From contig NZ_PEKX01000012.1 in NCBI RefSeq assembly GCF_002796985.1, positions 62,001 to 126,000 of the forward strand: a DNA stretch of 64,000 bases, written 5' to 3'. The notes beneath the pieces were generated by a model. That model searched no databases and had not been told where the DNA came from. It saw nothing but the letters and a program-made list of their open reading frames with translations. This document shows, piece after piece, positions 19,123-27,743 of this stretch (position 1 is its first letter; each line of letters starts with the position of its first letter). Both the position numbers and the translations under genes were made by a program. The stretch comes from Pseudomonas sp. (lineage in GTDB: Bacteria > Pseudomonadota > Gammaproteobacteria > Pseudomonadales > Pseudomonadaceae).

Positions 19123-20486
19123 ACGCCCTCCTCTTTCACAGCGATGCGCTTGGCCTGCTCGGCGGCCAGCGCGTCGATCATGGTCTGCTGCCAGTACTGG
19201 TGCTGCAGCACGAACAGGCCTTCGTCCTCGGTGCGCACACCGGAGAGCGCCGGCGCCAAGTCGATCTCCCGCGCCGCATCGTCAGCGCCGTCGACCCAAT
19301 GCTTGGCCCCGCGCGACAGGTCGTTCCAGCCGCCCGCGCTGCCCTGGTAGGCCTGCTGGCAGGAGCGGAATTCTTCCAGGTCGTCCGGCGTGGCCATGCC
19401 GCTGACGTTGAAGAAATCCTCGTACTGGCGGATGCGCTGGGCGCGCGCTTCGCTGCTCTCGCCCTTGGGCGCGATGCAGTAGATGGTGATCTCGGTGCGA
19501 TTGACGTCGATGGGCCGGGCAATACGGATCTGCGAACTGAACTGGTCCATCAGGTAGACGTTGGGGTACAGGCAGAGGTTGCGCGAGTTCTCGATCATCC
19601 AGTCGGCGCGGGCCTGGCCGTGGTCACGGGCCAGTTCGTCGCGGCGCTCGAAGGCCGGGCGCGCCTCGGGGTTGGCCCAGCGAGTCCAGAGCAGTAGGTG
19701 GCCGTGGTCGAAGGAGTAGAAACCGCCGCCTTGCTTGGCCCAGCCGCCGGCGCTCATGGTCTTCACCGCCTCGCCGGCTTCGCGCTGCTGGCGCTGGTTC
19801 TGAGTGGCGGCGTAGTTCCAGTGCACGGAGCTGACGTGGTAGCCGTCGGCGCCGTTCTCGGCGGTGAGTTTCCAGTTGCCCTCGTAGATGTAGCTGGAGG
19901 AGCCGCGCAGCACTTCCAGGCCTTCGGGGGACTGGTCGACGATCATGTCGATGACCTTTGCCGACTCGCCCAGGTGCTCCACCAGCGGTTTGACCTCGGC
20001 CTTCAGGCTGCCGAAGAGGAAGCCGCGATAGGACTCGAAGCGCGCCACTCTGGTCAGGTCATGGGAGCCTTCGCAGTTGAAGCCTTCCGGGTAGCCGGCC
20101 TCGGCCGGGTCCTTCACCTTGAGCAGCTTGCCGGAGTTGTTGAAGGTCCAGCCGTGGAACGGGCAGGTGTAGCTTGCGCGGTTGCCGGACTTGTGCCGGC
20201 AGAGCATGGCGCCCTTGTGGCTGCAGGCGTTGAGGAAGGCGTTGAGCACGCCGTCCTTGTTGCGCGCGATGAAGATCGACTGGCGACCGATCATGGTCGT
20301 GAGGAAGTCGTTCTTTTCGGGGATCTGGCTTTCATGGGCGAGGTAGACCCAGTTGCCTTCGAAGATGTGTGTCATCTCCAGGTCGAACAGGCGCGGGTCG
20401 GTGAACATCTCCCGCCGGCAGCGGTAGACACCCTTCTCAGGGTCTTCTTCGAGCAGCGAACGCAAGTAGTCGATACCCAGGGACAT
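19119..20486 (-). CDS. benA: Benzoate 1,2-dioxygenase large (alpha) subunit
   Basis: A 455-residue catalytic subunit. The Rieske [2Fe-2S] cluster motif is CSHKGAMLC ... CPFHGW (residues ~87-112). The mononuclear iron site follows in ENGADGYHVSSVHWNY (His-x4-His). It dihydroxylates benzoate at C1/C2. It is the first gene of benABCD. BenR operator repeats lie about 65 bp upstream. Confidence 0.96.
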   Translation of the reverse strand: MSLGIDYLRSLLEEDPEKGVYRCRREMFTDPRLFDLEMTHIFEGNWVYLAHESQIPEKNDFLTTMIGRQSIFIARNKDGVLNAFLNACSHKGAMLCRHKSGNRASYTCPFHGWTFNNSGKLLKVKDPAEAGYPEGFNCEGSHDLTRVARFESYRGFLFGSLKAEVKPLVEHLGESAKVIDMIVDQSPEGLEVLRGSSSYIYEGNWKLTAENGADGYHVSSVHWNYAATQNQRQQREAGEAVKTMSAGGWAKQGGGFYSFDHGHLLLWTRWANPEARPAFERRDELARDHGQARADWMIENSRNLCLYPNVYLMDQFSSQIRIARPIDVNRTEITIYCIAPKGESSEARAQRIRQYEDFFNVSGMATPDDLEEFRSCQQAYQGSAGGWNDLSRGAKHWVDGADDAAREIDLAPALSGVRTEDEGLFVLQHQYWQQTMIDALAAEQAKRIAVKEEGV

Positions 20487-20549
20487 GGCCGGGGCCTCCG
20501 TTGTTTTTGTTCAGGCAGGCTCAGGTTAGGGCTGGGTTCGGCGGGGCAA

Positions 20550-20585
20550 TATCCGCTTTGTGCAGAGTGCTATCCGTTTTCTGCA
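20550..20585 (-). promoter_or_regulatory. BenR operator: two TGCA-N6-GGATA direct repeats
   Basis: Read on the minus strand, 20571-20585 is TGCA-N6-GGATA and 20550-20564 is the same, with a 6-bp spacer (21-bp period, two helical turns). This is the exact architecture of XylS/BenR binding sites at Pm and the ben promoters (TGCA-N6-GGNTA). It lies about 65-100 bp before the benA start codon. Confidence 0.9.
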
Positions 20586-20624
20586 GGGGTGGTTTTTGCG
20601 TGGTGTTCGCGGGCTTGCTCCCTG

Positions 20625-21040
20625 TAGGAGCGGGCCATGCCCGCGATCCGCCGGCAGGGTCGGCGTCTGCTTCTAATCCGATGCTGGAGCCGACCTGCTT
20701 TGACTTGGGTGTCCCGCGTCGCTTTGACGTGCGCCCGGACTTCTTGTTTCGCCCCCTCGGGCGCATGCGGAGATTTCTCTGGAAGACATCAAGATCCAGA
20801 GCCAGGGCCAGTATCTGTTCGTAGGGCGTATAACCCGGAACGGGTTATACGCCGATGCCACAAGGGCGGATAACGCTGGCGCGCTATCCGCCGTACGAAT
20901 CGTCTTTCGCAGCTCTGTCCCGGCGTCGACCGGTTCGCGCTCCCCGGCAAACGCTTGAGTAGGATGGGTGGAGCTTGCGATACCCATGCTGTCGGTGAAC
21001 AGGAATTGATGGGTATCGCTGCGCTCCACGCCATCCTACG
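20625..21040. repeat. Repeat-filled ~600-bp gap between benA and benR
   Basis: No gene is seen. After the BenR operator come a GTAGGAGCGGGCCATGCCCGCGAT palindrome (20626-20649), a full GTAGGGCG...GGTTATACGCC...GGCGGATAACG...CCGTAC element (20821-20896), and a facing pair of GTAGGATGGGTGGAG..GCGATACCCAT (20959-20987) and GATGGGTATCGC..ATCCTACG (21008-21040). The stretch between, around 20650-20820, shows nothing recognisable. Confidence 0.8.
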
Positions 21041-21090
21041 TCAGAGCTCCAGCATGACGCTGGCGGGAGCGGGAACTCCCACCGCGCAAA

Positions 21091-22044
21091 TCAGCTGCGG
21101 CGCTTGAGCGTCTCCGACGGCAGCTCGCCGAACTGCTGCCGGTACCCTTCGGCGAACCGCCCCAAGTGCAGGAAGCCGTAGTCCAGCGCCAGCTCGGTGA
21201 CATTGCGCACCGGGCAGGCCGGGTCCGCCAGGCAGGCGCGGATGCGCTCCAGCTTGAGGCGGCGGATGTACTGGCGCGGCGTGGTGCCGGCATGCCGCTC
21301 GAACAGTGCGTAGAGCGAACGCAGGCTCATGGATGCCTGGCGCGCCAAGGCTTCGACGTCGATGTCCTCGCGCAGGTGGCCTTCAATGTACGCCTCGATG
21401 CGCTCGAAGGAAGCGCTGGCGCCGGCGATGGGTTCGCGGCTGACGTTGGTTTTCAGCAGCGTCAGCAGCTTGCTGGCGACGATCTGCTGGTAGTGCTCAT
21501 CCACCCGAACCAGACGCTCGCCGGCTTCGGACTCCTGGCAAACCATCGACAGCAGGTTGACGAAGCCTTCCAGTTCGCCCAGCTGGTAGCGATTTTCGGT
21601 GAAGCGCACACCCGCGCGCGGGTGGTTCCAGCGCTGCTCGGCGCAGATGGCTTCGAGCAGGGTCACCGGTACCTTGAGGATGAACTTCTCGCAGTCGTCC
21701 GAGTAGGTCAGGTCGACCGGGTCGTCCGGGTTGATCAGCAGCAGCTCGCCCGGCGCCAGGTAGTGTTCCTGGCGCTGGCCGCGCCACAGGCAGTGGCCGC
21801 TGAGGAGGATCTGCAGGTGGAAGATGCTTTCCAGCGCTGGCGAGGTAACGCGCACCGCGCCGCCATAGCTGATGCGGCACAGGTCGAGGCTGGCGAAGCG
21901 GCGGTGGTTGAGGCTGGCTTGCGGGTGGCCGTGGGCCGGCAGGCGCAGGTCGTGGGTGCCGACGTGCTGGTTGACGTAGCCGGACACCGCATACGGGTCG
22001 GCACGCTCGAACACGCGACTGCGCTCACTCAGCAGGCTTTGCAT
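21091..22044 (-). CDS. benR: AraC/XylS-family activator of the ben operon
   Basis: 317 residues from ATG giving MQSLLSERSRVFERADPYAVSGYVNQHVG, matching BenR in length and start. The N-terminal effector half includes LEGFVNLLSMVCQ. The C-terminal AraC double helix-turn-helix runs from ~residue 210 (IEAYIEGHLREDIDVEALARQASMS...LKLERIRACLADP...VTELALDYGFLHLGRFAEGYRQQFGELPSETL). It activates benABCD in response to benzoate through the TGCA-N6-GGATA repeats. It is transcribed in the same direction as benA, about 600 bp upstream of it. Confidence 0.93.
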   Translation of the reverse strand: MQSLLSERSRVFERADPYAVSGYVNQHVGTHDLRLPAHGHPQASLNHRRFASLDLCRISYGGAVRVTSPALESIFHLQILLSGHCLWRGQRQEHYLAPGELLLINPDDPVDLTYSDDCEKFILKVPVTLLEAICAEQRWNHPRAGVRFTENRYQLGELEGFVNLLSMVCQESEAGERLVRVDEHYQQIVASKLLTLLKTNVSREPIAGASASFERIEAYIEGHLREDIDVEALARQASMSLRSLYALFERHAGTTPRQYIRRLKLERIRACLADPACPVRNVTELALDYGFLHLGRFAEGYRQQFGELPSETLKRRS

Positions 22045-22167
22045 ACAGGCACTCACTCTTGTCGTTGGCCACGCTCTTCGTCGCGGTCGCTCCAGTCTAT
22101 GCGCGCGGCGCGGCGAAGGGACCGGGCAGAGATGAATGGCAACACCTTCACCCTGCCCCACAAGCCC

Positions 22168-23517
22168 TCAGGTGGCGTCGGCGTGGCTCACCAGACCCTT
22201 GATCACAACGGCGGCGGTGGCGATGGCAGCCGGCACGATCAGGGCGGTCAGCACCTGCTCGAAATTCCAGCCCAGGCCCAGCAGGGTCGCGCCCATCCAC
22301 GCACCGAGGATGGCGCCGAAGCGGCCGATCCCGAGCATCCAGGACACCCCGGTGGCGCGCCCCTGGGTCGGGTAGAAGCGCGCCGCCAGCGACGGCATGG
22401 CCGATTGCGCGCCGTTCACGCACATGCCGGCGGCCAGCACCAGGGTCGCCAGCAGCGTGACCGTGCCCAGGCTCTGCCCAACGCAGTAGGCGAACACGCC
22501 GGCCAGGCAGTAGAAGATGCCGATGACCTTGTGCGGGTTGAAGCGGTCCATGGCCCAGCCCACCGCTACCGAACTGAGCACCCCGCCGAGCTGGAACAGC
22601 GCGCCGATGAAGGCCGCCTGCTCCATGCTCGCGCCGGCGTCGCGCATCAGTGTCGGCAGCCAGCTGGTGAGCAGGTAGACGATCACCAGGCCCATGAAAT
22701 AAGTCAGCCACAGCAGCAGGGTTCCCGCGCTGTAGGTGCCGGAGAAGATCACCTTGAACACGTTGCGGCTCTGCACCGTTTTCTGCTCGGGCACGCTGAA
22801 ATCCCGCGCAGTCACCACCTCGGACGGCGCGATCGGCGCCAGCACGCGCTTGACCTTGTCCGCCCCGCGATTGCGCACCACCAGGAAGCGCGCCGACTCC
22901 GGCAGCCACACCAGCAACACCACCGCCAGCACCAGCGGCAGCACGCCGCCGAGCAGCAGCAGGCTGTGCCAGCCGTAGGCCGGAATCAGCTTGGCGGAGA
23001 CGAAGCCGCCCGACGCCATGCCCAGGTTGAAGCCGCAGAACATGCTGGTCACCAGCAGCGACTTGAGGCGCTCGGGGGTGTACTCCGAGAGCAGCGTGGT
23101 GGCGTTGGGCATCGCCGCGCCCAGGCCGATGCCGGTCAGCAGGCGCAGCGCCAGCAGTTGTTCGAGGTTGCTGCTGTAGGCCGACAGCAGGCTGAACAGG
23201 CCAAACAGGAATACCGCCACCACCAGCACGCCCTTGCGCCCGAAGCGGTCGGCCAGTGGGCCGGAACCCAGGGCGCCGAACACCATGCCGATCAGCGCGG
23301 CGCTCATCACCGGGCCGAGGCTGGCGCGGTCGATGCCCCAGTCCTGGGTCAGCGCCGGGGCAATGAAACCCATGGCGGCGGTATCCAGGCCGTCGAGGAA
23401 GACGATGAGGAAGCACAGCAGCACGATGCGGCACTGGTACAGCGACAACGGCTGGGCGTTGATGAAGGACTGGACGTCGAGGGTGCCGGCAGTGGGCACG
23501 TGGGCGGAGCTGGTCAT
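22168..23517 (-). CDS. pcaK: 4-hydroxybenzoate/protocatechuate transporter (MFS)
   Basis: A 449-residue major-facilitator protein of the aromatic acid:H+ symporter family with 12 membrane spans. The DGLDTAAMGF motif in TM1 and GPLADRFGRKG in loop 2-3 are typical of PcaK, and the length equals PcaK (about 448). A PcaR-type box lies in the 290 bp between it and pcaR, which fits PcaR control as in P. putida. It imports 4-hydroxybenzoate for PobA. Confidence 0.9.
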   Translation of the reverse strand: MTSSAHVPTAGTLDVQSFINAQPLSLYQCRIVLLCFLIVFLDGLDTAAMGFIAPALTQDWGIDRASLGPVMSAALIGMVFGALGSGPLADRFGRKGVLVVAVFLFGLFSLLSAYSSNLEQLLALRLLTGIGLGAAMPNATTLLSEYTPERLKSLLVTSMFCGFNLGMASGGFVSAKLIPAYGWHSLLLLGGVLPLVLAVVLLVWLPESARFLVVRNRGADKVKRVLAPIAPSEVVTARDFSVPEQKTVQSRNVFKVIFSGTYSAGTLLLWLTYFMGLVIVYLLTSWLPTLMRDAGASMEQAAFIGALFQLGGVLSSVAVGWAMDRFNPHKVIGIFYCLAGVFAYCVGQSLGTVTLLATLVLAAGMCVNGAQSAMPSLAARFYPTQGRATGVSWMLGIGRFGAILGAWMGATLLGLGWNFEQVLTALIVPAAIATAAVVIKGLVSHADAT

Positions 23518-23730
23518 GCGAAGGCTTCCTGCGAAGGCGTCGTCGCGGGAAGGCCGGCTTTATCGCCCGGCACTCCCGCAAGCTGGACAGGAATGAGGCG
23601 CGAGCCGGTGGACGCACGGACCGGCGGATGGGGCAGGCACACAGGGGCCATGGCTGACGCTCATTGTTGTTATTGCCCGTCCGGCTGGACAGGTTGAGCC
23701 ACAGTACGAAGAGACGTGGAGCCGTTCAAT

Positions 23731-23745
23731 TCGATAATCGCGCCT
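23731..23745 (+). promoter_or_regulatory. Candidate PcaR box upstream of pcaK
   Basis: TTCGATAATCGCGCC differs by a single base from the matching part of the GTTCGATAATCGCAC box found at pcaI. It lies 214 bp upstream of the pcaK start and 64 bp past the pcaR stop, so it most likely serves pcaK. Confidence 0.65.
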
Positions 23746-23808
23746 GTGGGCGGTTAGCGAACAGGATTGCTGCGAGCCGGCGGGCAATGCTCCCACCGGC
23801 TTGATCAG

Positions 23809-24651
23809 TCAATGGAACAGCCGCGTGCCCAGCTCGCGGCTGGCCTCCAGCAACACCGGCAGGAAGCGCGTTTCCAGCTCCTGGCGCGACACGCGGCCGG
23901 CGTGAGTGCCGACGTTCAGCGCGGCCAGCACCTGGCCGGCGGAATCCTTCAGCGGCACGGCGATGGAGCGCAGGCCCACTTCCAACTCCTGGTCGATGAT
24001 CACCCAGCCCTGCTGGCGGATTTCGGCGATGTTCGCGCGGAGCATTTCCGGGGTGTGCACGGTGCGGCTGGTCTTCACCTGCAGGTCGGCGTGGGCCAGG
24101 TAATCCTCCAGCGCGTCGTCGTTCAGCCCGGCGAGCAGGATGCGGCCCATGGAGGTGCAGTAGGCCGGCAGGCGGCTGCCGACGCTCAGGTCCACCGAGA
24201 TCAGGCGCTGCGGCGTGGCCGAGCGGGCGATATAGAGAATCTCGTCGCCTTCCAGCGTGGCCATGGAGCAGGCCTCATGCAGTTGCTCGCTGAGGCGATC
24301 GAGGATCGGCTGCGCGGTGACCGCCAGCGGCGTCGAGGACAGGTAGGCGTGGCCGAGGGTCAGCACCTTGGGCAGCAGCGAATAGGTACGGCCGTCGGAG
24401 GTGACGTAGCCCAGCTTCATCAGCGTGTGCAGGCAGCGGCGCACGGCGGCGCGGGGGATTTCGGTGCGGTGGCTGATCTGCGCGATGGTCAGGTGGCGTT
24501 TGCGCTCCTGGAACGCATGGATCACCGCCAGGCCACGGGCCAGCGAGGTCATGAAATTCGGGTCGCCGGTGAAGGCCTCGATGCGCTTGGCCGGCGAAGC
24601 GATGATCGGCGGCGCAAGGGGCGGCAAGCTGGCACGGGGGGCGTCGGTCAT
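23809..24651 (-). CDS. pcaR: IclR-family regulator of pca genes
   Basis: 280 residues from ATG giving MTDAPRASLPPLAPP, with AGGA about 7 nt upstream. The N-terminal winged helix (FMTSLARGLAVIHAFQERKRHLTIAQISHRTEIPRAAVRRCLHTL) is followed by the IclR effector domain (CSMATLEGDEILYIAR ... AYCTSMGRILLAGL). PcaR responds to 3-oxoadipate and activates pcaIJ, pcaF, pcaBDC and pcaK. Three CGATTATCG boxes just upstream point to autoregulation. Confidence 0.94.
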   Translation of the reverse strand: MTDAPRASLPPLAPPIIASPAKRIEAFTGDPNFMTSLARGLAVIHAFQERKRHLTIAQISHRTEIPRAAVRRCLHTLMKLGYVTSDGRTYSLLPKVLTLGHAYLSSTPLAVTAQPILDRLSEQLHEACSMATLEGDEILYIARSATPQRLISVDLSVGSRLPAYCTSMGRILLAGLNDDALEDYLAHADLQVKTSRTVHTPEMLRANIAEIRQQGWVIIDQELEVGLRSIAVPLKDSAGQVLAALNVGTHAGRVSRQELETRFLPVLLEASRELGTRLFH

Positions 24652-24679
24652 GTTGTGGTCCTGGCAGGCGAATGCCGGG

Positions 24680-24730
24680 CGATTATCGACACGCATGGGC
24701 GATTATCGCAACATGAATGGTCGATTATCG
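24680..24730 (+). promoter_or_regulatory. Three PcaR-type boxes upstream of pcaR
   Basis: CGATTATCG occurs at 24680-24688, 24700-24708 and 24722-24730, spaced 20 and 22 bp (about two helical turns). The last copy is followed by AAC, giving CGATTATCGAAC, the reverse complement of the pcaI box core. They lie 29-79 bp before the pcaR start. Confidence 0.8.
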
Positions 24731-24784
24731 AACGGAGCTTGCCGTACACCTGTGGAGCGGACTCCCTCCCGATGCCTCTCCTGC

Positions 24785-25240
24785 TTCGCGAGCAAGCTCG
24801 CTCCTACGAAGAGCGCGCCGGTGCTGGCCTGTAGGAGCGAGCTTGCTCGCGAACAACCCAGCACTGGGAATCTTCAGAGCGGCACCAACCTCAACTGCCG
24901 CAACCTACTCAACGTGCGCGAGAAGTGGCATCGGCGGATAACCCGTTCCGGGTTATGCGCCCTACCCACTACACGAGCTGGAGGCGATTGTGGCGTTTGA
25001 TTGAAGGGTGTCGTCTTTCACACAAGCGTCAGGAGGAACACCTCGTAGGATGGTGTGGAGCGCAGCGATACCCATCGATTCCGGGCACCGACAGCATGGG
25101 TATCGCTTCGCTCCACCACATCCTACGTTGGAGGTCCGTCGGCGAAACCGGCGCTGGGGTAGACATAGAATCTCCTACGAAGAGCGCACCGGTTCTGGTC
25201 TGTAGGAGCGAGCTTGCTCGCGAACAACCCAGCACTGGGA
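24785..25240. repeat. Repeat cluster with a duplicated copy of the zapE-like 3' end
   Basis: The ~510-bp gap holds no intact gene. A 126-bp segment at 24801-24926 recurs at 25172-25297 with about seven mismatches. The second copy includes the last ~53 bp of the ZapE-like gene. Between them lie part of the GTAGGGCGCATAACCC family (24932-24965) and a facing GTAGGATGG..GATACCCAT / ATGGGTATCGC..CCTACG pair (25045-25075, 25096-25127). REP-type palindromes are at 24785-24807, 24831-24854 and 25202-25225. Confidence 0.85.
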
Positions 25241-25244
25241 ATCC

Positions 25245-26333
25245 TCAGAGCGGCACCAACCTCAACTGCCGCAACCGGCTCAACGTACGCGAGAAGTCCA
25301 GCGCCGCGCCGCCCGCCGCCAGGTCCTCCAGCGACACCGTGGCGAACAGCTGCAACTTCAGCTGCCGGTCATAGGCAATGTCGATGAAATTGAGGAAGCG
25401 CATGCTCACGTCCGGCGGGTAGTCCGCCAGCGGGCCAAGGCCGCTCACGGCCATGCGCGGGTAATGCTCGATCAGCCACAGGTAATCGCTGGCCGAGCGC
25501 GGGCGCTCGAACATCTCGCTGAAGTCCATCCACGCGCAATGCTCATCATGGGCGTGCACTTTCAGCGGGTGGTGATTGACGCTGAGCACCTCGTCGAACT
25601 TCGCCTCCGCCGCCAGCCCCAGGCGCGAGCCGATCAGTTCGAGGTCGTCGGCGCGGGCGGGCCAGAGGAAACTGCCCCACTCTTCCAGCGACGTGCTGTG
25701 CTCGCGGTAATCCTGACCGGCATCCACCGAGATCACGTCGAAGCGCTTTTCGATCAGATCGATGGCCGGGCGGAAGCGCTCGCGGTACAGCGGATTCGGA
25801 CAGAGGTTTTCCGGCTCGTAGTTGGACGTGCAGACCAGGCCTACGCCTTCGTCCACCAGCACCTTCAGCATTCGCCCCAGGAGCATGGCGTCACCGATGT
25901 CGTGCACGTGGAATTCGTCGAAGCACAGCAACCGGGTTTCTTCGGCGATGGCGCGGGCCACGCGCACCAGCGGGTCGGATTGCCCGGTGATCGCCAGCAT
26001 GCGCCCCTGCAGTTCCTGCAGGAACGCGTGGAAGTGCACGCGGCGCTTGGCCTCAGTCGGCGCGGCAGCGAAGAACTGGTCCATGACGAAGCTCTTGCCG
26101 CGCCCCACACCACCCCACAGGTAGACACCGGCTACCGGCTTGCGCAGGAAGCCATGGCGGCCGGCGAGGAAGTCGTCGAGCCAGTTGGCGAGGTGATCGA
26201 CTGCCGTCACCTGCGCCTCGTCCGCTCGATAGCCGCGCTCGTCGAGCGCGGCGGCGAAGTGTCGCCGAACGCGGTCGGCGACCGGTTCGGCGGATGTTTC
26301 AGTATCAAAAGTCAAAGAACACCGTTTCCGCAT
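25245..26333 (-). CDS. ZapE/AFG1-like P-loop ATPase
   Basis: 362 residues from ATG giving MRKRCSLTFDTETS; TTG starts at 26354 and 26315 are alternatives. The Walker A is GGVGRGKSFVMDQF (residues ~75-88) and Walker B LLCFDEFHVHDIGDAM, then TSNYEPENLCPNPLYRERF, all AFG1/ZapE family marks. ZapE of E. coli is tied to FtsZ-ring function under stress and mitochondrial AFG1 to proteostasis. The sequence overlaps the end of pcaG by about 29 nt, so it may be expressed with pcaHG. Whether it is the only ZapE in this genome cannot be told. Confidence 0.85.
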   Translation of the reverse strand: MRKRCSLTFDTETSAEPVADRVRRHFAAALDERGYRADEAQVTAVDHLANWLDDFLAGRHGFLRKPVAGVYLWGGVGRGKSFVMDQFFAAAPTEAKRRVHFHAFLQELQGRMLAITGQSDPLVRVARAIAEETRLLCFDEFHVHDIGDAMLLGRMLKVLVDEGVGLVCTSNYEPENLCPNPLYRERFRPAIDLIEKRFDVISVDAGQDYREHSTSLEEWGSFLWPARADDLELIGSRLGLAAEAKFDEVLSVNHHPLKVHAHDEHCAWMDFSEMFERPRSASDYLWLIEHYPRMAVSGLGPLADYPPDVSMRFLNFIDIAYDRQLKLQLFATVSLEDLAAGGAALDFSRTLSRLRQLRLVPL

Positions 26334-26910
26334 TTCCCTGGACGCGGATATCAAACCGGTATGCGAGCTTCCCGTCTACCTCGCAGCGCTTTGCAATGAG
26401 GGTTTGCCGACGCTCGGGCTGCTCGATGAGGTTCAGCACCGGGTCCACCGCGTTCGCCTCGGCTTCATCCCCGAAGTACAGGCGGGTCTGCAGATGAATG
26501 TTGATACCACGGGCGAACAGCGAGACGTTGATGTGCGGCGCCATGGGTACGCCGGCGGCGTTTTTCACCACGCCGGGCTTGATGGTCTGCACCTGCCACT
26601 CGCCGGCATCGAAGGTCGTTGCTGTGCGTCCGAAGCCGTTGAAGGGCCTCTCCTGATCGTAGGCAGCGTCATACACGCCTTGGTGATTTGCCTGCCACAG
26701 CTCCAGGAAGGAGTCGCGGATCAGGTGGCCGTTGCCGTCGTACACGTTACCGATCAGCAGGATGTGTTCGCCGGGCGCACCGGGCTTGGCCATTTCGCTC
26801 CAGATTTCCTGGTCACGGGCCGGGTTGCCGGCGGCGGACAGCGCCAGGCCGATGTGTACGTAGGGGCCGGCGGTCTGCGAGGGGGTTTCCGGCAGCAGTT
26901 CGATAGGCAT
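26305..26910 (-). CDS. pcaG: Protocatechuate 3,4-dioxygenase alpha subunit
   Basis: A 201-residue intradiol-dioxygenase alpha chain. LPETPSQTAGPYVHIGLAL at the start, the ELWQANHQGVYDAAYD strand and MAPHINVSLFARGINIHLQTRLYF are characteristic. The alpha chain lacks the full set of iron ligands, which sit on PcaH. It lies 12 bp after pcaH and overlaps the ZapE-like gene at its 3' end. With PcaH it opens protocatechuate to 3-carboxy-cis,cis-muconate. Confidence 0.95.
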   Translation of the reverse strand: MPIELLPETPSQTAGPYVHIGLALSAAGNPARDQEIWSEMAKPGAPGEHILLIGNVYDGNGHLIRDSFLELWQANHQGVYDAAYDQERPFNGFGRTATTFDAGEWQVQTIKPGVVKNAAGVPMAPHINVSLFARGINIHLQTRLYFGDEAEANAVDPVLNLIEQPERRQTLIAKRCEVDGKLAYRFDIRVQGNAETVFFDF

Positions 26911-26922
26911 GGTCGGTCCTCC

Positions 26923-27642
26923 TCAGCGATTTTCGAAATGGGTCTTGCGTTGGCCGCGCAGCACGATATTGAAGCGGTAGGCCAGGCAGTCCATGGGGTT
27001 GGCGTTGCTCATGTCGAGCTTGGCGATCAGGCTTTCCACCGCGTCCGGGTTGGCGATGGACTTGACGATGGGGCACATCGGGATCAGCGGGTCACCCTCG
27101 AAGTACAGCTGGGTGATCAGCCGCGTGGAGATCGACGGGCCGCTGATGGAGAAGTGGATGTGCGCCGGGCGCCAGTCGTTGGGGCCGTTGCGCCAGGGGT
27201 ACGGGCCGGGCTTGACGGTGCGGAAGACGTAGCGCCCTTCGCTGTCGGTCAACGCACGGCCGACGCCGCCGAAGTTCGGGTCCAGCGGCGCGAGATAGCG
27301 GTCGTTCTTGTGGCGGTAGCGGCCGCCGGCGTTGGCCTGCCACATCTCCACCAGGGTGTGCGGCACGGGCTTGCCGTACTGGTCCATCACCCGCCCGGAC
27401 ACCAGGATGCGCTCGCCGATGGGCAAGCCGCCGTTGTTGAAGTTGAGCAGCAGGTCGTTGTCGTGCTCGCCCATCTTCAGGTGCGAGAAGTCAGGGCCGC
27501 TGGTTTCCGAGACCGATTGCGGAATGCTCACCAGCGCCTGGCGCGGGGAACGGGCGATGGAGGTCTTGTAGTCGGGGGTGAGGGCTTTGGGGTGCCAGTT
27601 TCGGTCACGAATGACGAAGCGGCTGTTTTCCGCGTCGGACAT
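26923..27642 (-). CDS. pcaH: Protocatechuate 3,4-dioxygenase beta subunit
   Basis: A 239-residue catalytic chain carrying the Fe(III) site. Visible ligand segments are NAGGRYRHKNDRY, GRYVFRTVKPGPYPW and WRPAHIHFSISG (Tyr, Tyr, His, His). The N-terminal SRFVIRDRNWHPKALTPDYKTSIARSPRQAL is the usual PcaH opening. A PcaQ-type operator lies 102 bp upstream, over the end of pcaQ. Confidence 0.95.
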   Translation of the reverse strand: MSDAENSRFVIRDRNWHPKALTPDYKTSIARSPRQALVSIPQSVSETSGPDFSHLKMGEHDNDLLLNFNNGGLPIGERILVSGRVMDQYGKPVPHTLVEMWQANAGGRYRHKNDRYLAPLDPNFGGVGRALTDSEGRYVFRTVKPGPYPWRNGPNDWRPAHIHFSISGPSISTRLITQLYFEGDPLIPMCPIVKSIANPDAVESLIAKLDMSNANPMDCLAYRFNIVLRGQRKTHFENR

Positions 27643-27743
27643 GTCGGTCTCCTCTTGTTGGATTTATAGGAGCCTGTTGCATCAGGCAGTGCGGCGGAGT
27701 GTCGCCCGCCTGCCTGACACCGAACACTGAAAAGATGCCCGCC

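Noticed and set aside
21166..23697. An 843-codon plus-strand open frame across benR and pcaK
   Set aside because: It spans two clear genes and their gap on the other strand, with low-complexity Ala/Gln/Arg/His composition and no motif.
25021..25244. Small coding frames in the repeat cluster between pcaR and the ZapE-like gene
   Set aside because: They consist of translated repeat arms (for example SLLRRARRCWPVGASLLA) that recur at unrelated sites.
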